From Pseudomonas sp. PD9R (GTDB lineage: Bacteria; Pseudomonadota; Gammaproteobacteria; Pseudomonadales; Pseudomonadaceae): a stretch of 64,000 nucleotides of DNA. The stretch lies in NCBI RefSeq assembly GCF_019200975.1, contig NZ_JAHTMR010000003.1, positions 465,639 through 529,638 on the forward strand. Reading direction: 5' to 3'. A program made the position numbers and the translations under genes. Shown here one piece after another: positions 45,900-53,772 of the stretch. The stretch's first letter is position 1; the number at the start of each line of letters is the position of its first letter. Under the pieces are notes generated by a model. It was not told where the DNA came from and searched no databases. It worked only from the letters and a program-made list of their open reading frames with translations.

Positions 45900-47139
45900 T
45901 TCCTTGATAGACAACTCCACCCGACACGCCGGATTGCCGCAATCGCTGTTGCTGCTGCTGGGAAGCTGTTTGCCGGTGCTGGGGGCCGTATTGCTGGCCC
46001 CGGTATTGCCACGGATGCAGGCGCATTTCGCCGATGTCGCTGGCAGCGCCGTGCTGGTCCCCATCGTACTGACCTTGCCGGCATTGGTGATTGCGATGCT
46101 GGCGCCGTTCGCCGGGCTGATCGCCGACAGGCTGGGGCGCAAGCCATTGCTGCTCGCCAGTATGTTGCTGTACGTCCTCTGTGGCGTGCTGCCGCTTTGG
46201 CTCGACTCGCTGCAGATGATCGTGCTCAGCCGTGCGGGCATCGGATTGGCCGAGGCGGGCATCATGACCTGCTGCACCACGCTGATGGGCGACTATTACA
46301 GCGGTGCCAAACGTGAACGCTTGTTCGCCTTGCAGATGGTCGCCACCTCGTTGTCCGCAGCGGTGTTTATCGCGCTGGGTGGGTTCCTAGGGCAAGACGA
46401 CTGGCGTACGCCGTTCGCGCTGTACGCCGTGGGTTTGATCTTCTTGCCGCTGATGGCCTGGCAGTTGTGGGAACCGCAGGCTCGCCCGCAGGCAGAGCAA
46501 GCAACGCAAGCGGTGCCCACAGGCAAATTTCCATGGCGCGCGCTCACACCCCTGTACGTGCTGGCGCTGTTGGCAGGTTTGAGCCTGTTTATCGTGCCGG
46601 TGCAGGCCGGTTACCTGCTCAATCTGCTGCAAGTGGACGCACCGGAAAAAATCGGCCTGACCATGGGCGCCAATCAACTGGGCGTTCTGGTCGGTGCACT
46701 GAGTTTTCGTTTGTTCAGCGGGAGGCGCGGGCAGCACATGTTGCTGATCGCCTATGTGCTGGCGGGCATCGGCGGATTGTTGATGGCTGATGCCTTGAGC
46801 CATGTGCAGGTCGTGGTCGCCGTGCTGATCAACGGCCTGGGCGTTGGCTTGATGCTGCCGACGCTGATCACCTGGATCATGGCGCAAGTTAATTTCCATC
46901 AACGCGGGCGGGCTGCGGGTTGTTTTACCGCCGCCATCTTCGCCGGCGAATTTATCAGCCCCCTTGCAGTGCTGGGCATGACTCATGGCGCCGCTAGGGC
47001 GCTACCGCAGGCGTTGGCCATTGTCGGCGGGCTGCAACTGTTGGTGGCGGTGTTGTGTCTGGCCGTGCCCCGGATCGCGGGACTGTTGGACGACGCGAAC
47101 ATTGTTGTCGGTGACACCACCATCGGCGACGGAAACTGA
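45889..47139 (+). CDS. MFS transporter of the catabolic operon
   Basis: A 416-residue, 12-helix major facilitator. FAGLIADRLGRKPLLLASM is the motif A between helices 2 and 3, and a related loop lies after helix 8 (FSGRRGQHMLLIAY). It should move the substrate or a ring-cleavage product across the inner membrane. TAAGGATC before ATG 45889 and the 11-base overlap with the RND gene show translational coupling. Direction of transport cannot be told. Confidence 0.85.
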   Translation: MVANSLIDNSTRHAGLPQSLLLLLGSCLPVLGAVLLAPVLPRMQAHFADVAGSAVLVPIVLTLPALVIAMLAPFAGLIADRLGRKPLLLASMLLYVLCGVLPLWLDSLQMIVLSRAGIGLAEAGIMTCCTTLMGDYYSGAKRERLFALQMVATSLSAAVFIALGGFLGQDDWRTPFALYAVGLIFLPLMAWQLWEPQARPQAEQATQAVPTGKFPWRALTPLYVLALLAGLSLFIVPVQAGYLLNLLQVDAPEKIGLTMGANQLGVLVGALSFRLFSGRRGQHMLLIAYVLAGIGGLLMADALSHVQVVVAVLINGLGVGLMLPTLITWIMAQVNFHQRGRAAGCFTAAIFAGEFISPLAVLGMTHGAARALPQALAIVGGLQLLVAVLCLAVPRIAGLLDDANIVVGDTTIGDGN

Positions 47140-47152
47140 ACGAGGATTTTCC

Positions 47153-47734
47153 ATGCAAGCGCTTCCTGAATTCAAACGAGTGGTTACCGGTCACGATCAA
47201 CAGGGTCGGGCCATCGTCGCCAGTCATGGGCCGACGCCCAATGTGTTCCCGCTGTCTTCCGTGCCGGGCACGGTGTTTCATGAACTGTGGAACAGCCGCA
47301 CCAGCCCGGCGTTACTCGACAACGCCAGTGATCCGAGCAGCAAACCGTTGCAACTCAGCCCCGGACCACAGGGCAGCGTCATTCGGGTGGTGGACATTCC
47401 TCCGGACAGCATTCAGAACCAGGTCAGCGATGAAAACGCCGCGGCGGTGTTCGCTGAAATTGGCCAGGTCCACGCGGGTACCGGGCAGGGCAGCGCCCGG
47501 CATAAATTGATGCACCGCACCGAAACCCTCGACTACGGCATCGTCACCGAGGGTGAAGTGTGGCTGGTGCTGGATGAGGAACAAGTGCACCTAAAACGTG
47601 GAGACGTGGTGGTGCAACGCGGCACCAACCATGCCTGGAGCAATCGCACCGAAGCGATGGCGCGCATGGTATTCATCCTCCTCGACGGGCGTTTCGCTGA
47701 CGAGTTGAATCGTGAACAAGGAGCATCGATATGA
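47153..47734 (+). CDS. Cupin-domain protein
   Basis: A 193-residue protein with one C-terminal cupin barrel: MHRTETLDYGIVTEGEVWLVLDEEQ is motif 1, with His and Glu metal-ligand candidates, and GDVVVQRGTNHAWSNR motif 2 with a late His. The N-terminal half is an extra beta-rich section. Similar small cupins in catabolic operons act as dioxygenases, isomerases or decarboxylation helpers. GAGG precedes the ATG; the stop overlaps the start of the FAH gene by four bases. Confidence 0.8.
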   Translation: MQALPEFKRVVTGHDQQGRAIVASHGPTPNVFPLSSVPGTVFHELWNSRTSPALLDNASDPSSKPLQLSPGPQGSVIRVVDIPPDSIQNQVSDENAAAVFAEIGQVHAGTGQGSARHKLMHRTETLDYGIVTEGEVWLVLDEEQVHLKRGDVVVQRGTNHAWSNRTEAMARMVFILLDGRFADELNREQGASI

Positions 47735-48714
47735 AACTCGCCACCCTGAAAAACGGTAGCCGAGATGGCAGGCTCGTGGTGGTTTCGCGGGACCTGGCGT
47801 GGGCAGTGGATGCCGGTTCCGTGGCGCCCACCTTGCAACAGGCGATAGAGAACTGGAGTAGCGTGGAGCCGCGTTTGCAGGCACTTGCCAGCAAACTGAA
47901 CGCTGGCGAAGCGGCGGAGGTCTTTGCCTTCGACCCGGCTCAGGCCATGGCGCCATTGCCGCGTGCTTACCAGTGGTGCGACGGCTCGGCATTCCTCAGC
48001 CATGGTGCGCTGATGCAGAAAGCGTTCAACCTTGATCCTATCGACGGCGTCGAACACACGCCGCTGATGTACCAGGGCGCCGGCGACGATTTCATGGGGG
48101 GGCGCGACGATATCGCGCTGCCAAGCGAAAGCCAGGGCATCGACTTCGAAGGCGAGTTTGTGGTGCTGGTGGATGACGTGCCCATGGGGTGCGCCGCCGA
48201 ACAGGCGCTGCAACACATCAAGCTGATTCTGCAAATCAATGACGTCAGTTTGCGCGCCCTGGCCCCACGGGAAATGCACACAGGCTTTGGATTTTTGCAG
48301 GCCAAACCCTCATCCAGCTTCGCCCCCGTGGCCATCACGCCGGACGAACTGGGTGATGCCTGGCGGGACGGGCGCGTGCATCTGCCCTTGCAGGTGCACT
48401 GGAACGGCCAATGGTTTGGTCATCCGCACGGCGGGCAGATGAATTTCAGTTTTGGCCAGTTGATCGCCCATGCCGCCCTGACTCGCAGGTTGGGTGCCGG
48501 CACGTTGATGGGTTCCGGCACGGTCTCCAATGCCGAACGCAGTGTGGGCTCCGCTTGCATCGCCGAGCGTCGAGCAATTGAAATGATCGAACAGGGTGCC
48601 GCGCAAACCGGGTTCATGCGCTTTGGTGATCGCGTGCACATGGATGTTCAGGGGCGCGACGGCCAGTCGTTGTTCGGTGCAATCGATCAACGTGTGGTTC
48701 AGGCTCAGGGCTGA
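47731..48714 (+). CDS. Fumarylacetoacetate-hydrolase-family protein
   Basis: A 327-residue enzyme of the FAH superfamily. Conserved metal ligands appear in DFEGEFVVLVDD (Glu pair and Asp), and LILQINDVSLRAL, LQVHWNGQWFG and SGTVSNAE complete the family pattern. FAH proteins hydrolyse the C-C bond of acylpyruvates formed after ring cleavage, which fits a place downstream of the VOC dioxygenase. The start overlaps the cupin stop (ATGA), indicating coupled translation. Confidence 0.88.
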   Translation: MKLATLKNGSRDGRLVVVSRDLAWAVDAGSVAPTLQQAIENWSSVEPRLQALASKLNAGEAAEVFAFDPAQAMAPLPRAYQWCDGSAFLSHGALMQKAFNLDPIDGVEHTPLMYQGAGDDFMGGRDDIALPSESQGIDFEGEFVVLVDDVPMGCAAEQALQHIKLILQINDVSLRALAPREMHTGFGFLQAKPSSSFAPVAITPDELGDAWRDGRVHLPLQVHWNGQWFGHPHGGQMNFSFGQLIAHAALTRRLGAGTLMGSGTVSNAERSVGSACIAERRAIEMIEQGAAQTGFMRFGDRVHMDVQGRDGQSLFGAIDQRVVQAQG

Positions 48715-48724
48715 GGAGTGGCAC

Positions 48725-49729
48725 ATGCGAGTATTGATTACCGGCGCCAATGGTTTTGTGGGGCGTGAATTGGTGCGATGCCTGCTGGCGCGCGGCAGCT
48801 TGCGCGGTCGCGTCATCGATTCGTTGTTGGTGCTGGATACCGACCTGCAAGGCTTGCCGGAGGACCCGCGTTTGCGCCGTCATTACGGCAGCATTACCGA
48901 TGTGGCCTTGATGCGCCGGGTGTTGGCCGACGGCATTGACGTGGTGTTCCACCTGGTCAGTATCCCCGGTGGCGCCGCCGAAGAGCAGTACGAACTGGGT
49001 TATCAGGTCAACCTGCTGGCCAGCCTGGAGTTGCTTAACCAGCTGCGCAATAAAGCGCTGCCACCGGTGCTGGTGTATGCCAGCAGCGTGGCGGTGTACG
49101 GCGCCCAGTTGCCGGCAAAAATGAACGAGCAGGCTGAACTGCGTCCGCAATTGTCTTATGGCACGCACAAAGCCATGGTCGAGAGCGCCATTATCGACCT
49201 CGGCCGGCGAGCCGAAGTGGACGGCCGCGTACTGCGCCTGCCGGGCATCGTTGCCCGCCCGCGTGAACCCAATGGCTTGCGCTCGGCCTTCATGAGCGAT
49301 TTGTTGCGCGCATTTGCCGAAGGCGATGCCTATCGTTGTCCTGTCTCTGCGCAGGCAACAGCGTGGTGGATGTCAGCGCGTTGCTGTGTGAACAACCTGA
49401 TTCACGCTGCCGAACTCGATAGCAACCAATGGGCGTCGCAACGGGTATGGCAGTTGCCGGTGCTGCATCTGTCCATTGCCCAGGTGGTGGACGCATTGGC
49501 GGCGAGTTATGGGCAGGAACGCCGCAGCCTGATCAGCCATGACCCCGATACCCAACTGGAAGCGTTGTTCGGGCGCATGCCGCCACTGAAAACCCCGCAG
49601 GCGCGCGCCGCCGGTTTCAGCCATGACGGCAATGCTGCCGCGCTGATTCGCAACGCCCTGAATCCCGCCACCCCTCGCCACTTGTCGCTCACTGGAGACA
49701 CGATTCATGTCGCAGCCAACCAAGCCTAA
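48725..49729 (+). CDS. NAD-dependent epimerase/dehydratase (SDR, DenD-like)
   Basis: A 334-residue extended short-chain dehydrogenase. LITGANGFVGRELVRCLLARG binds NAD, FHLVSIPGG follows, VYASSVAVYG supplies the serine, and YGTHKAMVE the Tyr-x3-Lys pair. The overall pattern resembles D-erythronate dehydrogenase and its relatives. GGAG lies before ATG 48725; its end overlaps the cyclase gene by 23 bases. In this operon it may oxidise or epimerise a hydroxy acid from ring cleavage. Confidence 0.85.
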   Translation: MRVLITGANGFVGRELVRCLLARGSLRGRVIDSLLVLDTDLQGLPEDPRLRRHYGSITDVALMRRVLADGIDVVFHLVSIPGGAAEEQYELGYQVNLLASLELLNQLRNKALPPVLVYASSVAVYGAQLPAKMNEQAELRPQLSYGTHKAMVESAIIDLGRRAEVDGRVLRLPGIVARPREPNGLRSAFMSDLLRAFAEGDAYRCPVSAQATAWWMSARCCVNNLIHAAELDSNQWASQRVWQLPVLHLSIAQVVDALAASYGQERRSLISHDPDTQLEALFGRMPPLKTPQARAAGFSHDGNAAALIRNALNPATPRHLSLTGDTIHVAANQA

Positions 49730-50501
49730 ACGTCGTCTTGTAGATCTCTCGGTCACCCTCGACAACAACCCCTACACGGACCCACCTCCGTTATTGCCGA
49801 AGATTGACTACATGGATCACCAGCAAGGCTGGCCCGAGATGGCGGCGATGTTCCCCGGGTTGCAACTCGATCAGATGCCGGGCAACGAATCCTGGGCGGC
49901 CGAGCGGCTGCACATCACCACTCACAGTGGAACGCACATGGATGCGCCTTGGCATTACGCCTCGACCACGGATGGCGGCGAGCCAGCGTTTGGCATCGAC
50001 GAATTGCCGCTGGAGTGGTGCCTGCAACCGGGCGTGAAGCTGGATTTCCGGCACATGGCGGACGGGCACGTGGTGACCGCCGATGAGATTGAAGCCGAGC
50101 TGACGCGAATTGGCCATGCGTTGCAGCCGCTGGACATCGTACTGATCAACACCCGGGCCGGCGCGATATTTGGTCAACCGGGTTACCTCGATGCCGGCGT
50201 CGGAATTGGCCGTGAAGCTACCTTGTATCTGCTGGAGCGCGGGGTGCGTGTCGTCGGCACCGATGCCTGGAGTTGGGACGCACCGTTCAAGTACACCCGC
50301 GAGCGTTTTGCCGCGGACGGAGATGCCTCGATTATTTGGGAGGGGCACAAAGCGGGGCGCGATATCGGTTATGGGCAGATGGAAAAGCTCGCCAATCTTG
50401 AAGCCCTGCCGGCCAGCGGGTTCGTGGTGTCGTGTTTCCCCTACAAGATCAAACATGCGTCGGCGGGGTTTGTACGCGCGGTTGCGATATTCGAAGAGTA
50501 A
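49707..50501 (+). CDS. Cyclase-family hydrolase (kynurenine formamidase-like)
   Basis: A 264-residue metal-dependent hydrolase of the cyclase family (PF04199). HSGTHMDAPWHY (residues about 72-83) is the family metal-binding motif HxGTHxDxPxH. VDLSVTLDNNPYTDPPP marks the N-terminus. Relatives are kynurenine formamidase and isatin hydrolase, which open amide or lactam bonds. It overlaps the epimerase gene by 23 bases, so the two are coupled, and is the last gene of the tightly packed part of the operon. Confidence 0.87.
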   Translation: MSQPTKPKRRLVDLSVTLDNNPYTDPPPLLPKIDYMDHQQGWPEMAAMFPGLQLDQMPGNESWAAERLHITTHSGTHMDAPWHYASTTDGGEPAFGIDELPLEWCLQPGVKLDFRHMADGHVVTADEIEAELTRIGHALQPLDIVLINTRAGAIFGQPGYLDAGVGIGREATLYLLERGVRVVGTDAWSWDAPFKYTRERFAADGDASIIWEGHKAGRDIGYGQMEKLANLEALPASGFVVSCFPYKIKHASAGFVRAVAIFEE

Positions 50502-50562
50502 GCATCCGCCGGGTAAGTGACCAGGTTGTCGTTCCTCGATTAAACACAATAAGAGAGAAAAT

Positions 50563-52218
50563 ATGCCGCTTTTGCGTTTGCCTCACGCCTTGCTGATTAG
50601 CGCACTCACACTGGGTAGCAGCCTGGCCATGGCAGCCAGTACTGACCAGACGCAACCCAATATTCTGCTGATTCTCGCCGACGACCTGGGTTATTCCGAC
50701 TTGGGAAGCTACGGTGGCGAAATCAGCACGCCAACACTCGATGCACTGGCTCACGAAGGCATGCAGTTCACCAGCATGTACGCCGCGCCAACCTGTTCGA
50801 TCACGCGCTCGATGCTGATGTCCGGCACCGACAACCACCTCGCCGGGCTTGGCACCATGGCTGAGGCATTGCAGCCTTTTCAACGGGGCAAACCGGGTTA
50901 CGAGGGGTATCTCAACCAGCGCTCTTACTCCATTGCCGAGTTACTCAAAGCGGGTGGCTACAACACCTTGATGGTAGGTAAATGGCATTTGGGACTGGAA
51001 CCTGATCAAGGACCGGATCAACGAGGATTCCAGCAGTCTTTCACTTTGCTGGAGGGCGGTGCACCGCACTTCAAACCCTCCAGTGTCGATCCGGCAAAAA
51101 TCGAGCAAGTGCACTACCGGGAAAACGGCCAAGCCGTGGAGTTACCGGAGAACTTTTATTCCTCGGACTTCTACACCGACAAGTTGATCAGCTACCTGCA
51201 AAACAGCAAAAAGGACGGCAAGCCATTTTTTGCCTACGCCGCTTTCACTTCACCTCACTGGCCATTGCAAGCCCCCAAGGCGTACCTGGAGAAGTACCAG
51301 GGGCGGTTTGATCAGGGGTATGACAGCGTACGTCTGGCGCGAATCGAGCGGATGAAGAGTCTTGGCCTAATGGCGAACGACGCCGAGCCTGCGAACCCGC
51401 TGCCGGTGAATCCAAAGCTGCCGGGATGGGCCCAGTTGAGCCCTGAGCAGCAGCGTATCGAGGCGCGAAAGATGGAAATCTACGCGGCCATGGTCGATAA
51501 CCTCGACCATAACATCGGTCGACTGATCGATTACCTGCGTCAGAGCGGGCAGTACGACAACACACTGATCGTGTTTATGTCGGATAACGGCGCGGCGGGG
51601 GAGAACCACGCCCAGTTCTATCCGCCGGGTGCGCATACCGATAATAGTTACGCCAACCTTGGGCAGAAAGGTTCACAGATCGACTATGGCTTGCGCTGGG
51701 CCGAGGTCAGTGCTGCACCGTTCCACCTGTTCAAAGGCACCACCGCAGAAGGCGGCATCAGCGTGCCGGCGATTATCCGGATGCCCAAGACCCAGCGTCG
51801 TCAGGGTGTGGAGCGTGGCATTGTCCGAGTAGATGACCTGGCACCGACCTTTCTGGAACTGGCGGGAATCGCGGTGCCCACCGAAGCGCCAACAGGCACG
51901 AGCAAACACCCGATTACCGGTAAATCAATGCTGCCGATGCTCGCCGGCAAAGGCAGCCCTCACACCAATGACAGCCTGGCCGGGGAGCTGTTCGGCAATG
52001 CTTATTACCGCGAGGGCAGCCTCAAACTGTTGGGCATGCGACCCCAGGCAGGCTTTGGCGACAACGCGCAGCCATTGCAATGGCAATTGTTCGACGTGGC
52101 GCAAGATCGTGGGGAAACCACTGACCTGGCTGCCTCCCAACCGGATACGGTACAGCGGTTGAAGGAGGCTTGGTTGAAGTATGCCGAGCAGGTGGGGGTG
52201 GTGTTTGCTGCGCATTGA
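50563..52218 (+). CDS. Arylsulfatase-family protein with altered activation motif
   Basis: A 551-residue exported sulfatase: signal peptide ending near SLAMAAS (residue about 27), then NILLILADDLGYSDLGSYGG with the calcium-binding aspartates, LMVGKWHLGLEP, FAYAAFTSPHWPLQAP and VFMSDNGAAGEN. The formylglycine motif, C-x-P-x-R in nearly all aerobic bacterial sulfatases, reads C-S-I-T-R here (Cys at about residue 79), with Ile (codon ATC) in place of Pro. The protein may be poorly or differently activated, or may have another function. It follows the cyclase by 61 bases and could remove sulfate from a conjugated substrate. Confidence 0.88.
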   Translation: MPLLRLPHALLISALTLGSSLAMAASTDQTQPNILLILADDLGYSDLGSYGGEISTPTLDALAHEGMQFTSMYAAPTCSITRSMLMSGTDNHLAGLGTMAEALQPFQRGKPGYEGYLNQRSYSIAELLKAGGYNTLMVGKWHLGLEPDQGPDQRGFQQSFTLLEGGAPHFKPSSVDPAKIEQVHYRENGQAVELPENFYSSDFYTDKLISYLQNSKKDGKPFFAYAAFTSPHWPLQAPKAYLEKYQGRFDQGYDSVRLARIERMKSLGLMANDAEPANPLPVNPKLPGWAQLSPEQQRIEARKMEIYAAMVDNLDHNIGRLIDYLRQSGQYDNTLIVFMSDNGAAGENHAQFYPPGAHTDNSYANLGQKGSQIDYGLRWAEVSAAPFHLFKGTTAEGGISVPAIIRMPKTQRRQGVERGIVRVDDLAPTFLELAGIAVPTEAPTGTSKHPITGKSMLPMLAGKGSPHTNDSLAGELFGNAYYREGSLKLLGMRPQAGFGDNAQPLQWQLFDVAQDRGETTDLAASQPDTVQRLKEAWLKYAEQVGVVFAAH

Positions 52219-52523
52219 CCTGAGCGCTTAGATGCCCGCGTGAAATTTCGAGGGAGGGCTGCCTTTATGCACTCGGTCAGATGCATGATGGCAGACACCG
52301 TACATGAACCCTTTTTGATCTGCCCATAAATAACATCTCCCAACTCATACAGAGGAATACCCACTAGGGTCTTCCACGGGGTCAATCCAGTCCCCAGTTG
52401 CTTCCATCCGATTGGGCTAAATCAAGTATCGTGAATGTTGTGTTGGTCTTTGGTAAATTCGGCCGACAAACAGACTGCTTGGCACGCAGCTTCAGATACT
52501 GAGCTTTAAATTCGGAAATCTTC
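52219..52523. other. Gene-free stretch between sulfatase and LacI genes
   Basis: About 305 bases, more AT-rich than the flanks. I see no frame with a recognisable product, no clear terminator for the sulfatase operon, and no strong palindrome. Confidence 0.4.
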
Positions 52524-53576
52524 ATGGCAAAGAAATCAATAGCATCCTCCACCGACACATCGGTGACAGCAGCCAAGAAGGGTTCCAGCCTGACCTTGAT
52601 CGATGTTGCCAAGGTGGCGGGTGTTTCGCCGATGACCGTTTCCCGGGCATTGCATCGACCGGAATTGGTTACCGAGGATACTCGCGAAAAAGTTCGTGAA
52701 GCCGTGCGTAAGACTGGATATGTACCGAACATGCTGGCCGGGGGATTGGCGAGTAATAAAAGCCGTTTGGTCGCGATTTTCCTCCCGACTATCGCGAACT
52801 CAATTTTCGCAGACACCGTGCAAGCACTGATGGACCGCCTGACCCAAGCGGGCTACCAAACTCTGCTGGGTCTTACAGGCTACTCCGCCGAGCAGGAAGA
52901 AAACCTGCTTGAAGCTGTTCTTGGTCGGCGTCCGGACGGGATTGTTTTGACTGGCACACTGCACACCGAATCCAGTCGGCTACGCATTGCTCAGGCCGGT
53001 ATTCCGGTCGTTGAGGCGTGGGACTTGAGCGAAGCGCCCCTGGATATGCTGGTCGGTTTCTCTCATGAAAAAGTGGGGGAGGAGACCGCACGGCATTTGT
53101 TGAAAAAGGGCTACAAGCGTTTCTCGGTGGTGACGATCAGTGATCCTCGCGGGCTGCGCCGTTGCAACAGCCTTATCGCGGAGTTGAAGCGCCACGGCAT
53201 CGAACAAGTGCCCATGGAAGTGTTGGCGCCGCCAGCCACGCTCGAAGTCGGCAGGGAAGGGCTTCGACGGCTGTTGGAGCAACCAGTTCGACCCGACATC
53301 GTGGTGTGCAGCTCTGACACAGTGGCACAAGGCGTTTTGGCAGAAGCCGCCAGCCGAGCGATGAATGTGCCCTCTGACCTCGCCGTCATGGGATTCGGGG
53401 ATTTGAGCAGCGCGGCACAAGTTTATCCATCGTTGTCGACCGTCAGCGTGGATGGCAAAAACATTGGTCTGCAAGTGGCTCAGGCACTGCTCGAGCGCTT
53501 TGAACAACCCAATGCCAGTCATCATCCTGTGCGAATCGATACAGGCTTCACCCTCATCGACCGCGCCAGTACCTAA
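52524..53576 (+). CDS. LacI-family repressor (GntR-type) for the sugar-acid genes
   Basis: A 350-residue LacI protein. An unstructured N-terminal extension of about 20 residues precedes the helix-turn-helix TLIDVAKVAGVSPMTVSRAL and the hinge helix NMLAGGLASNKS. The rest is a periplasmic-binding-protein-like effector domain. It resembles the gluconate and sugar-acid group. Two perfect palindromes lie just downstream in front of the transporter gene, and the dehydratase after it acts on hexarates, so the effector is probably an aldarate or a derivative. Confidence 0.88.
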   Translation: MAKKSIASSTDTSVTAAKKGSSLTLIDVAKVAGVSPMTVSRALHRPELVTEDTREKVREAVRKTGYVPNMLAGGLASNKSRLVAIFLPTIANSIFADTVQALMDRLTQAGYQTLLGLTGYSAEQEENLLEAVLGRRPDGIVLTGTLHTESSRLRIAQAGIPVVEAWDLSEAPLDMLVGFSHEKVGEETARHLLKKGYKRFSVVTISDPRGLRRCNSLIAELKRHGIEQVPMEVLAPPATLEVGREGLRRLLEQPVRPDIVVCSSDTVAQGVLAEAASRAMNVPSDLAVMGFGDLSSAAQVYPSLSTVSVDGKNIGLQVAQALLERFEQPNASHHPVRIDTGFTLIDRAST

Positions 53577-53609
53577 CCTGAAAAATCTCTTTTACCGACA
53601 AACGCACGG

Positions 53610-53637
53610 TTGAATGATTGCGCAATCAGTGTAATAT
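53610..53637 (+). promoter_or_regulatory. Promoter with LacI operator O1
   Basis: A -35 TTGAAT (53610-53615) and -10 TAATAT (53632-53637) with 16 bases between flank the palindrome TGATTGCGCAATCA (53615-53628). A repressor bound here would block polymerase directly. Confidence 0.7.
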
Positions 53638-53643
53638 CGGCTC

Positions 53644-53670
53644 AAAGGCTCTATCGACGGGGCCTTTTTT
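53644..53670 (+). terminator. Probable terminator or attenuator between O1 and O2
   Basis: AAAGGC and GCCTTTTTT form a 6-base stem with a U-tract. It can end the LacI transcript. Since it begins right at the predicted start from the O1 promoter, it may also limit that transcript. Confidence 0.55.
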
Positions 53671-53680
53671 AGCAACCCAC

Positions 53681-53696
53681 ATGATTGCGCAATCAT
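53681..53696 (+). promoter_or_regulatory. LacI operator O2
   Basis: ATGATTGCGCAATCAT is a perfect 16-base palindrome containing the O1 sequence exactly. The centres of the two sites are 67 bases apart, which would allow looping by a tetramer or two dimers. Confidence 0.72.
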
Positions 53697-53772
53697 TGCC
53701 CGATCAAGCCGCTATCAGGAGCTGCAAGGGCCACAAGGATTCATTGCTGTACTCACAATAAGGAAAATAATA

